NCBI GenBank assembly: GCA_021229015.1
Contig: CM037789.1
Coordinates: 35,964,469 to 36,028,468 of the forward strand
Source of the DNA: Solen grandis
Taxonomy: Eukaryota; Mollusca; Bivalvia; Adapedonta; Solenidae
Direction of reading: 5' to 3'
DNA length: 64,000 nucleotides
Positions 22,601-30,700 of this stretch are shown piece by piece (within the stretch, counting starts at the first letter, position 1; each line of letters begins with the position of its first letter). The notes beneath the pieces were generated by a model. It did no database searches. It had not been told where the DNA came from and saw only the letters and a list, made by a program, of their open reading frames with translations. A program made the position numbers and the translations under genes.

Positions 22601-23443
22601 ATCAGGGGATTGGTGACTTATTTAACTTAGGTAAATTTGGGCTAACACGATATTCTCTACAATGATCAGTGAAAAACAATTCTGACAAAATAATGAAACA
22701 AAAGTTGCTGAAGTCAACATGGTGATACATATTACATGTAAACAAAATGCATTTTATATAGCTTGCTATTGATAAAATTGCTAGAATTCTTCAAATTTTG
22801 CTGGTTGAAAGGACACTCTAATAATAGTTAAACTAATTTAAAACATACTTCATTATATTTTTTTTTTTTTTTTTGAGGCCCCATATGGGTATCCCCATTT
22901 TATTTTTAGGTCAACAGAGGTCGGGGAACCATCCTCTGTTGACCATATGGTGTAACATAAATTTCAATCATTATTAAAAGAATTGACGTCGCTTAAAGTA
23001 ATCTCTATAGAAATATGCTCCAGCGGAAGCCTGGAGTGAATACAAAATTATAATCAGAGAGGAATTCAGAAAATATTACACTTTAAGTTTCAGCTTACAG
23101 AGCTGATCTACCACTTCGTATGTACATGATGACTAAGAAAACAAACATACATGTGCCAATTATCACGTAGTCATCTCAAACTGAAGGCATCAAAGATACT
23201 AAAAATAAAAGGTAATGAGGCAGTAAGTGTCACAATTCTTCAAGTTTGTTTTGTTTTGTTTTTTGACACATAAGTTAAAACATCATTGTATTTAATCAGA
23301 AAAAATAATTTCTGATATGATATCATAACAAATAATGATAAAAATTCAAAAAAGAAAAAACGATATGTTTAAAATGTCTTACCATTTTCTGCAACACAAA
23401 TTGTTGCTGCTGTTGCTAATAGGGTGATCCCAAGGTACAACAT
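1312..23443 (-). CDS. PLOD: procollagen-lysine 2-oxoglutarate 5-dioxygenase (lysyl hydroxylase), 17 exons, 3' end off window
   Basis: Hydroxylates lysines of procollagen in the ER using Fe(II), 2-oxoglutarate, O2 and ascorbate; LH3-type members also glycosylate hydroxylysine. Seventeen exons on the minus strand join in phase except at one place. Order: signal peptide (residues 1-18); N-terminal glycosyltransferase domain with GLGETW, FTDSYDV (D94, D97, matching the LH3 metal-binding DxxD), FCWP (C126, W127), YDDQ (D173, D174) and HGNG (H236); accessory domain with [19 protein letters not shown] and WNVPYL; then the dioxygenase domain with [14 protein letters not shown] and [16 protein letters not shown], which carries the HxD iron ligands. 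About 629 residues are visible. With one missing internal exon (about 46 codons) and the terminal exon this gives about 725, the usual family length. The FCWP and C/W residues resemble vertebrate LH3 more than LH1. Family certain; paralogue and catalytic competence not proven. Confidence 0.96.
1594..1775 (-). mobile_element. SINE family A, 5'-truncated, with a second fragment attached
   Basis: Tail and body of family A (gtccagctaattacagg, gaccccgaatgcatgg) without the tRNA head. It is followed by a second decayed body fragment (cagctcattacaggtgg) at about 1730-1775. Confidence 0.75.
2876..3022 (-). CDS. PLOD: PLOD coding exon 16
   Basis: Encodes [20 protein letters not shown] then KVFPGYYSN, the double-stranded beta-helix entry of the dioxygenase. 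Acceptor ctgcag, donor gtaagc. Confidence 0.95.
3114..3328 (-). mobile_element. tRNA-derived SINE (family B) with 14-bp target duplication
   Basis: Minus-strand head gacgcagtggtccagtgg followed by ggttcgaacc resembles the A and B boxes of a tRNA promoter. The tail carries repeated aaacttaacctt. Direct copies of ctatcttcccagct flank it at 3100-3113 and 3329-3342, a clean target-site duplication. Confidence 0.88.
3991..4704. repeat. 60-bp satellite, about 12 copies
   Basis: Head-to-tail 60-bp units (containing gtagtaatgacatacag), almost identical apart from single changes such as gaca/gacc and attg/atcg. Lies in the PLOD intron between exons 15 and 16. High uniformity suggests recent expansion. 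Confidence 0.95.
4799..4903 (-). CDS. PLOD: PLOD coding exon 15 (dioxygenase domain start)
   Basis: Encodes [20 protein letters not shown] then [15 protein letters not shown]. The donor gtcagt is non-consensus but gives a join of exactly the family length to the next exon. Confidence 0.94.
5492..5566 (-). mobile_element. SINE family A tail fragment
   Basis: About 75 bases of the 3' part (tttaccgtcgcttcgacag, gacgtccagctaattacagg) in a PLOD intron. Confidence 0.75.
6624..7872 (+). mobile_element. tandem-core element E2 nested in E1
   Basis: Starts CTAGATGTGGG, then a hairpin gtgttcctcggaacac, then tgtgtcgcctgca, whose inverted partner tgcaggcgacaca closes the element. It holds five units of about 150 bp (gttatcattctt, gtgcactgcactc) and a gac/gcc-rich tract at about 7770-7835. 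The inverted E1 copy lacks this insert exactly (near 41876), and acaa flanks it at 6620-6623 and 7873-7876. Confidence 0.78.
6764..6866. repeat. (ca)n(ta)n microsatellite followed by G-run
   Basis: About 13 ca units, then about 22 ta units, a T-run and a run of about 16 G, inside element E2. Confidence 0.95.
8787..8969 (-). CDS. PLOD: PLOD coding exon 14
   Basis: Encodes [16 protein letters not shown] then [15 protein letters not shown], ending at VIEQ. Phase 0 both ends, donor gtaagt. About 3.9 kb of repeat-filled intron follows. Confidence 0.95.
9162..9418 (+). mobile_element. tRNA-derived SINE (family A), full length
   Basis: Head ggcctccttggccaagagg with a B box gggttcaaatccc, then a conserved body (gtgaggaagccttcc, ggtcttcctcca) and a tail ending aatagtcaag. 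An 8-bp repeat tcattctg at 9154-9161 and 9419-9426 is consistent with a target duplication. Confidence 0.85.
9624..9756 (-). CDS. PLOD: PLOD coding exon 13
   Basis: Encodes (V)[15 protein letters not shown] then [19 protein letters not shown] and LDPDM are hallmark motifs of the accessory domain. Donor gtatgt. Confidence 0.95.
10024..10158 (-). repeat. 27-bp x 5 tandem repeat spanning the exon 12 splice donor
   Basis: Five near-perfect head-to-tail copies of a unit made of the last 20 bases of PLOD exon 12 plus the first 7 bases of the intron. Each copy therefore carries a donor (gtgagta). Only the copy next to the exon (donor at 10138) keeps the protein open; every other donor would add a TGA at once. 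Confidence 0.95.
10139..10264 (-). CDS. PLOD: PLOD coding exon 12 (donor inside tandem repeat)
   Basis: Encodes [16 protein letters not shown] then [17 protein letters not shown] plus two bases. I chose acceptor gttgtag at 10265 because it restores QQNRSVIAP; the cag five bases further in breaks frame. The last 20 bases plus the gtgagta donor form one unit of a five-copy 27-bp repeat. Confidence 0.92.
10581..10682 (-). CDS. PLOD: PLOD coding exon 11 (YYFSVDGDV)
   Basis: Encodes [18 protein letters not shown] then LRLILQQN, the accessory Rossmann-like domain with its degenerate DxD. It starts with the last base of a codon, so the preceding exon must end with two bases. Donor gtccgt is weak but is required by phase. 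Confidence 0.93.
11205..11305 (-). pseudogene. possible decayed or mis-sequenced PLOD exon (between exons 10 and 11)
   Basis: A GC-richer patch in an AT-rich intron, just after an acceptor-like ttttcag and in the correct phase 0. It reads [17 protein letters not shown] and then hits TGA. Shifting frame gives PPEKIQ and then AEWH. These pieces fall in the order and near the spacing expected for the family segment (HE..., YRSV, PE.., EWHARN), but the ARN part and a good donor are absent. Could be a broken exon, an assembly indel, or chance. Confidence 0.3.
11954..12085 (-). CDS. PLOD: PLOD coding exon 10 (accessory domain start)
   Basis: Encodes [20 protein letters not shown] then KLDLILHNN. 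Ends in phase 0 at donor gtaagg. The next exon recognised, at 10682, starts inside a codon, so an exon must lie between them. Confidence 0.94.
12086..13457. other. PLOD intron 9, nothing recognised
   Basis: Holds scattered phrases such as ttaaaccgaatt and tatttcgaag at 12290-12440 and 12850-12940 that look like ends of an old repeat, but no gene or clear boundary. Confidence 0.5.
13458..13559 (-). CDS. PLOD: PLOD coding exon 9
   Basis: Encodes [14 protein letters not shown] then [16 protein letters not shown], the end of the glycosyltransferase domain with its GC..CDE motif. Phase 0 at both ends; donor gtgggt. Confidence 0.93.
13894..13991 (-). CDS. PLOD: PLOD coding exon 8 (HGNG motif)
   Basis: Encodes [14 protein letters not shown] then [12 protein letters not shown]. 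The His of HGNG corresponds to H253 of LH3. Donor gtacat is weaker than the others, but the protein phase fixes it. Confidence 0.93.
14073..14315 (-). mobile_element. tRNA-derived SINE (family C)
   Basis: The minus-strand head contains a B-box-like gggttcgattcc. The middle contains the phrase ctccgggctctccggtttcc, a motif widespread in metazoan SINE central regions. The 3' tail (aaactttatttatttt) is shared with family B. Lies in a PLOD intron beside a family A copy. Confidence 0.7.
14323..14456 (-). mobile_element. SINE family A, truncated
   Basis: 3' part and body of family A (gtccagctaattacagg, gaccccgaatgcacgg) lacking the head; adjoins the family C SINE. Confidence 0.78.
15236..15377 (-). 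mobile_element. SINE family A, truncated, abutting the exon 7 donor
   Basis: Family A body with gtccagctaattacagg and agctggaaggcttcc, ending at cctcacatg. The PLOD exon 7 donor (acttac on the plus strand, 15382-15387) follows after four bases, so the SINE forms nearly the whole start of that intron. Confidence 0.82.
15388..15451 (-). CDS. PLOD: PLOD coding exon 7
   Basis: Encodes [21 protein letters not shown] plus one base. Acceptor gttccag, donor gtaagt. A SINE fragment ends about ten bases into the following intron, almost touching the donor. Confidence 0.92.
15981..16103 (-). mobile_element. SINE family A, truncated
   Basis: Tail and body of family A (tttaccgtcgcttcgacag, gtccagctaattgcag) ending in agaaccactg, in the intron between PLOD exons 6 and 7. 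Confidence 0.78.
16147..16306. mobile_element. foldback MITE (taaggtaaagtccctg family), copy 1
   Basis: Long imperfect palindrome: taaggtaaagtccctgtaat at one end and attacagggactttacctta at the other, with further pairing inside (ttggttatct / agataacca). In the intron between PLOD exons 6 and 7. Confidence 0.8.
16343..16455 (-). CDS. PLOD: PLOD coding exon 6
   Basis: Encodes residues 151-188, GFIGYAP then [13 protein letters not shown]. The acidic YDDQ corresponds to the Asp cluster (D190, D191) of human LH3. Donor gtaggt. Confidence 0.94.
17298..17349 (-). CDS. PLOD: PLOD coding exon 5
   Basis: A 52-bp exon encoding [17 protein letters not shown] plus one base of the next Gly. Acceptor ctacag, donor gtatgt. 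It matches the KYP..KRFL.SGG stretch conserved in the family. Confidence 0.9.
17563..18068. mobile_element. MITE with long inverted ends cagtgtggccata
   Basis: Ends cagtgtggccatac (left) and gtatggccacactg (right) continue as imperfect inverted repeats of about 70-80 bases (tatatgacatcattttaagc on both). A fragment of SINE-like sequence (ggggtttaccgtcgc) lies inside. Located in the intron between PLOD exons 4 and 5. Confidence 0.75.
18102..18353 (-). mobile_element. tRNA-derived SINE (family A), full length
   Basis: Inverted copy of the family A element with head ggggcctccgtggctgag and the full body. Flanked by gtggtcca at 18094-18101 and 18354-18361. Sits between PLOD exons 4 and 5, next to a foldback element. 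Confidence 0.87.
18789..18903 (-). CDS. PLOD: PLOD coding exon 4 (FCWP segment)
   Basis: Encodes residues 95-133, [14 protein letters not shown] then [11 protein letters not shown]. The Cys-Trp pair corresponds to C144 and W145 of human LH3, residues tied to its glycosyltransferase activity. Confidence 0.94.
19073..19100. repeat. (atc)n microsatellite
   Basis: About nine atc/cat triplets in the intron between PLOD exons 3 and 4. Confidence 0.9.
19298..19431 (-). CDS. PLOD: PLOD coding exon 3 (first part of DxxD)
   Basis: Encodes residues 51-94, [15 protein letters not shown] then LIIMFTD. It carries the GLGE(D)W motif and the first Asp of the metal-binding FTDSYD. It ends with two bases of a split Ser codon at donor gtgaga. 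Confidence 0.94.
19624..19661. repeat. (ct)n microsatellite
   Basis: tc dinucleotides with one interruption, in the intron upstream of PLOD exon 3. Confidence 0.9.
20664..20897 (+). mobile_element. TTAA-flanked MITE (piggyBac-like termini), copy 1
   Basis: TTAA at 20660-20663 and 20898-20901 border inverted ends CCCTTTCCCTCATA and TATGAGGGAAAGGG. A strong internal hairpin (atcagcctgcgagt...) lies at about 20730-20758. No coding capacity. TTAA plus CCCT ends fit piggyBac-mobilised MITEs; the family call is inference. Confidence 0.75.
21540..22007 (+). mobile_element. E1-related element with 3' end tgggggtata
   Basis: Degenerate units (aacaaaggaccttaactc, aaatctgaccaa), two G-runs at 21589-21599 and 21629-21642, accgaccaatggacg, and then the hairpin-like cccccatt...ctgggggtata ending as in E1. 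Lies in the PLOD intron between exons 2 and 3. Confidence 0.55.
22266..22354 (-). CDS. PLOD: PLOD coding exon 2
   Basis: Encodes residues 21-50, [14 protein letters not shown] then YDYNVK, the first strand and helix of the glycosyltransferase fold. The acceptor follows ggtttcag and the donor is gtaagt. The split codon with exon 1 gives Asp. Confidence 0.93.
22909..22944. repeat. inverted repeat in PLOD intron 1
   Basis: ggtcaacagagg and cctctgttgacc form 12-bp arms around a 12-base loop; ccatatgg lies outside both arms, suggesting a small foldback element after a T-run. Confidence 0.7.
23383..23443 (-). CDS. PLOD: PLOD coding exon 1 (start codon and signal peptide)
   Basis: Encodes [20 protein letters not shown] plus one base, a short hydrophobic ER signal peptide. 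An in-frame TAG lies about 30 bases upstream of the ATG, which supports this start. Donor is gtaaga. The 5' UTR probably extends beyond 23450. Confidence 0.9.
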
Positions 23444-23930
23444 AGTGATCAGGAAAATTATTCCAACCTTCTACTGACACAAATGTATATATCAGATGGA
23501 ATCAGAAAGTGCCACCGTCTTTTCTAGATAAACCTTGCCACATCACACAGCTAGCAGACTTCTGAAATATGATATCTTTGCTTACTTCTGACCTGTGTGC
23601 CTGTTATATGTGTTGTAATTCTGCTCGGCTCCCCGTTGCGTCTCGTGTACTGAGGGGGAACCAGCTAATTGCAACCGGATGTAAATACGTACAGTGTGTG
23701 TATGAAAATACGTGAAATAGGACATGCTCTACATATTTTACTCACTATCGTATTTGAATAAGATCTTTACACATAGAATATACTTACATGTGTATATAAG
23801 AATTTACAAACATTTTATGAACTTTAGAAAGACGTGATATTGACTGGAGAAATTTAGATATTTAAAGTACAGTACATGGGAAAAACCTGGAACCACATTT
23901 GAAACCATTTTGACGTTCACAGATTCCAGG
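23444..23930. promoter_or_regulatory. bidirectional promoter interval between PLOD and YAE1
   Basis: Only 487 bp separate the two divergent ATGs, so both 5' UTRs and both promoters must sit here unless non-coding first exons lie further out. The most GC-rich part is about 23620-23690. It includes an ETS-like accggatgt at 23674-23682. No clear TATA box faces either gene. Transcription starts cannot be placed from sequence. Confidence 0.55.
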
Positions 23931-24017
23931 ATGTGCGACGACATATTTTATGATTCTGATTCTGAACAGAAGATAATTGACAATAACTGGAAAAAAGATA
24001 TTGGGCTTGTTAGGAAG
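23931..24017 (+). CDS. YAE1: YAE1 exon 1
   Basis: Encodes MCDDIFYDSDSEQKIIDN then GLVRK, like the acidic head before the basic stretch in YAE1 proteins. The donor gttgtg is non-consensus, but the phase-0 join to EGYRNG gives the expected domain. Confidence 0.82.
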
Positions 24018-24668
24018 GTTGTGATTTTATATTAATTGATAAACATATCGCTAAATTGTCCGTTTGTAATGTGTTTTCGTGATTGTTTTTAGAACTTTAT
24101 TATGGTATAAAAGACAAAGCTCACATTTCAGTGAATTTATTTTTATCTACACAATACTTCTTACGGCAATTTCTAGACTATTTTTTATACTGTCAGTCCG
24201 AGAAAAAAAATCAGATTCAGATTTACAATTTATTAATTTCTCACGCAATTTTTAGCTCGACTATTCGAAGAAATGAGAGCTGTTGCAGTCACCCTTGCGT
24301 TGGCGTTGCAGCTTTTGGTTAAAGTACTTTTAACCATATATCTCAACCTTGTATCTCAATAACCATTCATGGTATTCATTTGAAAGTTTATGAATATGTT
24401 TAGAGGCATCAAACAACTCTTGTCGAATTTAATAGAAATTACGGTCCCTTTTTAACTTAGATGTTTTGGTTCAAGTTTTTGATTTGAAACATCTCTAATA
24501 TGTTTAGGGGAACATACTATCAAGGTAGATAACTCTTGATGGAATATATTGCAAATTATAGCCCATTTTCAACTAAGAAATGTAAGCTCATGTTGCCATA
24601 GTATCTGTGAAAAATTTGTGCTCATGGGGTCACAATAGGCCATGCCCTGGGGACCACACCTGAAATTT

Positions 24669-24705
<37 letters not shown>

Positions 24706-27700
24706 TTATTACTACGATGTGCTCAGGTGAGGTATTGTGATCATGCAGTCTTTGTCCAGCATCTGGCGTGCATCAACTTTTGCTTTAAACAACATCTCCT
24801 CCTAAACCGCTGAGCAGATTTTGATGAAATTTTACAGGAATGATCCTTAGGTGGTACTGATCAAAATTAGCTTAAATCATTCCAATATGCCAACCAAAAT
24901 AGCTGCCAGAGTTAAAAATAACTTCTATTAAACGGCTGATCAGATTTTGATGAAACTTTACAGAAATGATCCTTAGGTGGTACTGAACAAAAATAATTAA
25001 AATCGTTTAGGTCTTCTTACCAAGATGGCCACCAGAACTAAAAATTAATAAAATTTAAATACTATATAATTTATTATATGTAAATTTTTTTCCGTACTTA
25101 AGCATTTTCTCTCTAGCAGTTGAATTCAGGTGAGCGATTTAGGACCATCATGGCCCTCTTGCTTTTTTTAAGAATCATATATTTGAAATTAAATTTGTAA
25201 AGAATTTCCTGCTAGACTTTTACACAGGATGAAGGATATAAAAATATAGAATCCGCTTTTTCTTTTATAATATGACAGTTGTATTACGACAGTTGTTCGG
25301 AAATGTATTGGGACAAGTGTGCTGTAATTTATTATTTCAATTTTTTTTTTCAGTCTTTATAGTTTCATATATAATCAAATGTATACATGACTTTTACCAT
25401 TGAAGTAAATTTAAAATTTGTGCTAACAATGCGTAATATATTTTTGCTATAGCAAGGTCATGTTGATGTGAGCAGGACACTTTGACGATATTACAATAAA
25501 ATACAATTGTTATATGGCAATTACAAAAATGTACTGTCAATAATTAGTGCTGCAGTATGTGTGTGATATTGTTCTGAAAACTTGACTAGAAACTGCATCT
25601 GTTGATTAAAGTATCTTAAATAAAAATATGCACCCACTGGGTGCCCCATGTTCTGACTGGCCAGCAAAAGATACAGCCACACTGACAGTAAGGCTGAAAC
25701 AGTAGAGTGATTTGATTTATGTGCTTACTAGCATCACATCAACACCATGCTGCATACATCTTTTATTATCAAGAGATTACAAGCTCAGAGAAAAATTGAC
25801 ACAATTCCGCATTGCCATTCCCTCCAGACCTCCCCCTATATGAATTTTGGTTATTTCCAAAAATTAAGTGAGATTTGCGACAATGCCGTTTTATTGTCAG
25901 AGAATGTATTCAGAGTATTCCGCCAGAAGATTTAAAGAAAATGTTTTAAATCATTGGTTCATAGACATCAGGAGTGTATTGAGTACAAAGGGAAATATTT
26001 TGAGAATATTTGTGTGTTTCAGACCTTTAAATTGTAGGGACAAAATGATTTGTTGAGTATTCCATTGTGCCCGCTCACATTGACTTGATGTTGCTGTCTT
26101 GACTAATTTTCATGCTTTATATATTGATAATTGTATTAAACATTCACGTTTTATCAGTAACACATTCTGATTACTATATTTTCTGAAAAATTCATAGAAG
26201 AATAACAATACATAAAAAAAGCTACGGCACTAGTCCTGAAACCTTTTGAACAACCCTCGTACGAGATCAAAATACAGAATAAACAGATGTGTCAATTACC
26301 CCTCTGTTGGTAGAGTCACTGGCAGACATAAAGCTGACAAAGCTAATTAAGAAAAAAAAGTTATCATATTGCCAGATGACTAAAGGTATAATCAAAGAAG
26401 TCATTAGAGGTGTCAGACATTGAAATCGTGGTAAACGGAATAGTCATGACACACGCCAGGTAAAAAACAACAAGTTCTGTTTCTGGTCACCCGCCCAACT
26501 GTCTTTTTAACGACCAACCCAATAGATTCTTTTACCTTTCTGCCTTTAAAAAAAGATTTCCCTTTTTTTACCTAGAAAACCAAAGACCTATAATAATAAA
26601 GATTGGCAAGTAATCAAAATCACGTGGCAGATTGTCCATATCTCGCAAAGTCACATTTGCAAATTTCTGCTATTCTATTGAGAGATTTGAAAGTAATTCA
26701 TATCTTGCAATAGAACAATACATTACCTTCAAAATGATACTTAATATATTAAAATTAGTAAAGAAATAAAAAAAGTTTCATGTAAAATACAGAAGCCTCT
26801 GTATGAACAGAAAGATGTAGATTTTGTTGTTTTTCTGCTACACTGGTTGAATTCAAATCAAAATTTTAATGTAATTTTCCAAATTAATTAAGCTGAAAAT
26901 ATTTTCTTGCACTAGAAGAATGATACCTTTATATGAAAGTTAGTTTTTTTCTCTGTGATTTTTCCATATATTTTAGACAGTTTGCAAAATTCAGTCACCT
27001 GCCATGTGACAAAATAATATTTTTCTCTGTCTGTTACAGGAGTTTCCTGTCTTTGCTTAATAGGTCTTTGAGAAAACCCAAATGTATGTTTAGTGTTTAG
27101 TTGTCTATGACAAGACAGATGGCGAGAGAAAGATAGGAAGAAGTAGAAAAAGGAGGGAAAGAAAGTAGATAAAGAAAGAAGAGAGAAATAGAAACACTGG
27201 TATGAGCAGTGGGATTAAAAGCAAAATTTGTAACAACAGAGAAGAAGAAAAAAATCTGTCAATTTCAATTATTTGCCTCAGGCTGAAACATTTATTGATT
27301 GAAATTACTTGTGTTATGTTTTATCAAGAGTATTAAAATTTGCATTACAAAATTAATAATTCAGGAATTCAGCCACAATATTTTTTTTAAAAATGTTTGA
27401 TATTTCAGCTCTTAATTTTTTTTTATTTTTTTTTTTTAAGAAAAATCATTAAAGGTGAAATATCAGAAATGGAATATTAAAGTTTGATGTTGATTTTTTT
27501 TCTGCAGGAGGGTTACAGGAATGGCCTGTCAGCTGCAGAGGATGACTGTGTTCAGCAGGGTTTTAATGCGGCCTTTGCAGTGTCTGGTCCCCTGCTGTAT
27601 AAAGCTGCCCTGCTGAGGGGAACTGTAAGGTTTGTAAAGGGAGGAACCCCTTACCACAGGTGTTCAACCTCAACACCCTCCACACACACACACTCTCTAG

Positions 27701-30700
27701 TCTATTCTCATTACAACATAAGAGGGGTTATCCAAAAATATGTTGACTTTTTAAATATCTTTTTAACATTAATGTCTATCATATTGATTTTTATCCTTAT
27801 TAATGTTGATGTATTCTCAGCTTGTGTATTAAGTTTAAATGTGATATGTTAATAAATAACGTTTTAATGGTTTTACGAAAAACGTATATAAGTGGTAGGC
27901 AGGGTAACCTAAAATCAAAACCAAAATTCAATTCAAATTCAGTATAAAAATCAAATTTGGTGATAAAACTTCGCGAAACGACATCATTTTATTCAGTTAC
28001 CTCAAATACATTAGTTGCTTTCATTTTTGGCATCATTTTTTATGAATTTACGGCAAAATCATGCTTTAACAATAATATAGTAGAGTAAAAACGTACGAAA
28101 ATGATGGACGCAACGAAAATTGAAAGTCGCGCTATGTCAAGTTTTGCCATAATCTCTGCATGACACTAACTCAGACACTTGAAAAAAATGAGATGAGCCA
28201 ACCCAAAGAAAACAGTTTCACAATATTTCATATTAAATTGGCACAGTAGATTCACCAGGGATGAAAAGATCTGCAAAATGACACAGGGCGAGTCCGGAGG
28301 ATGATAATCAATGCAAAGTTAATTAACAATATCAAACCGTGTCGCAACATGGATAGAAGTGATCCCGTCTGCGCAGTTGACAAGAGGAGGCCCGGACGTT
28401 CAATCAGCCAATTTTTACTTCATGAGGACAACTCACCTGCGCATACAGTCCGAGATATGTGCCTCAAGCTATCTCTGAAGGAGCTAAAGACAGTATCCCA
28501 TCCTCTGTATTACTTGGACCTTGCTCCTATGGACTTTGCCGTATTATTGCGTATTTTATCTCCATTATACGAGTGTAAATTATCATTATTAATTATGAGA
28601 AATACACAACTGCAATAATAATAGTCATTATCATAATAATATCAATAATAGTAACTATGATAATTAATAATAAAAAAAATTATGATAATTTTGACTGAAA
28701 GTTGAAGGGCAAGGTGCAGGGTAGATGGTTTGAATCGGTGGCTGAATTGATCAACAGTACACAACAGATACTTTTGGGTCTTGGCGGGACGTTCATTAAC
28801 GTGAACAAGCACTTGGTTTACCGCCACATGGGATTCATGGGAGCTAGTACATGTAGTGATTATGTTGAAAAACAGTACATAACGTGAGGGTGTCTTACTG
28901 TTATTTTTGACGTTTCTAATTTTGAATAAAAAAGTTGACGTCGTATTTGTAGACTGCGCCAGGAGCATGATGTGTTTTTGTTAAACCTTATATTTTTAAT
29001 ATGCATGAAGATATATTCACAAGATTTTCAGAGTTGTTTGATTATATGTTCCAAAACAACATATCAAATTTTAAGGCTGATATTCCAAAAGGTTTTCATG
29101 CTACATAAGTAGTCTACATATTTTGGGTAGCCCTCGTAAAACACAAATCATGCATGTATATGGCAAACAAAACTGTTATTGATACAAGTTGAACAAACTT
29201 TTTGTGTCACCTGCAGAAAGCAGAGGTGACACATAGGGATCACTTATCTGTCGTCTGTCTGTCCATCATGCTTCAGCAGGTGACATGTGTTCCAAAGAAC
29301 TCTCAGAGAGTGACTCTGGTCTCTTATTAAATATAGCCCTATAACTTTAATATGCCTTGAAATATGATGCACAAAAATACTTTAGTAGGCAGTTTTTATA
29401 ATAAAAACAATTTGGAAGTTCACTGACTTACCGGTATTGGGAAATATTCTCTTATTGGCTGTAAACCTATTTCTAGCAGCACAGTAAATTTGAACTTGAA
29501 AATCATTGAATTCTCAGAATCTCTCATCCAATTATTTTGAAATGTGTGAATACCAGAATTCCCGTTTATATACTTAAGTAGGGTGTTCTTATGATGTTGC
29601 TGCTGTTTCCAGCAGCATTGTTTTGTCAGAGTTACAGGGTTTATTGAAGTTACATGGATATTTTCTGTGAATATCATAGTGTTTATATGGCTTGTCTTAA
29701 CATCTCTGACTGCAATATTTGCCATTTGCACAATTTTATTATGTAATCAGGGAAAGTGACTGTCCCAGTAATGGCAGGTATCCCATTACTTCATGAAGAC
29801 ACAATTTGAGGCTTCTGCAAATAGAGCAGACCCTGATCAGACAGCTCCTTCTAGGAGCTGTCTGATCAGGGTCTCTTCTGTATGCTCTTATAATATTGTA
29901 GCTCAAATTCTACACAATCTGCATAGCAAAGAAAATTCCACAGTTTCAGATTCGATCCAAAGTTAGGACATGAATGTTCATATACTTGTATTTTTAGTGA
30001 GTTGTGTGTGTAAGACTGTGGAAAGGTTGTTAAGCTCCTGTGTCTTTTACAACTCATTTACGCCATGGTTTACCCTGAAAAAGCCAAACCACATTGAAAG
30101 CAGTTTTAACTTAAATATTATTGGCTATTATCTCCTAGTCTCCATTTCACACAGGAAAACAAGATCAGCCTGTAGATTACTAGCTTTATACTAGTTGTCT
30201 TTTCTATCATAGTTAATGGAAATTGCGTTAAACTTCTAAGTTTGTACACCATTTTGCACCTCATGGTGAGCTATTGTGATCGCCTTTTGTCTGGCGTCCG
30301 TGCATGCGTCTAGAGTCAACAATTTACTATAAACAACATCTCCTCCTACACCACTTGGCCAAATTTGATGTTAAAATCATGGCCCTGGTGTCAAAATTGA
30401 CCCCACCCTATGAGTCACTTGATTTTATGTAGACTTATTAGAGCTATGACCTTCAAAGTTTGGATGGTAGGTACAGTTTTTGTGTTGAATTTAGATGATC
30501 TTGCTGTACTTCTGCATAGATTATGTTTTCAGTATGACTCGTAATACAATAATTGGCATTGAGGGCAATGTTTCTCAGGTGAGCGATTCGGGCCATTATG
30601 GCCCTCTTGTTTATTTTTCTGATTTACAAACACTGCCAACCCTAATTTCTGTAAAAGTAAAATAAAAATAAAAGAGATCATGACATGTTTTATTTTTAAT

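Larger units (their letters stand above)
24018..27507. other. YAE1 intron 1
   Basis: Apart from the repeats listed at 24252-25168, it is AT-rich with a purine-rich tract at about 27110-27260. No exon or RNA gene is recognised. Confidence 0.6.

Noticed and set aside
27624..27629. gtaagg as the YAE1 exon 2 donor
   Set aside because: It leads to an early stop in exon 3 and loses the conserved RGT.SALLS motif; gtttgt keeps both.
28642..28968. Minus-strand 108-codon frame
   Set aside because: Antisense of the mariner remnant tail.
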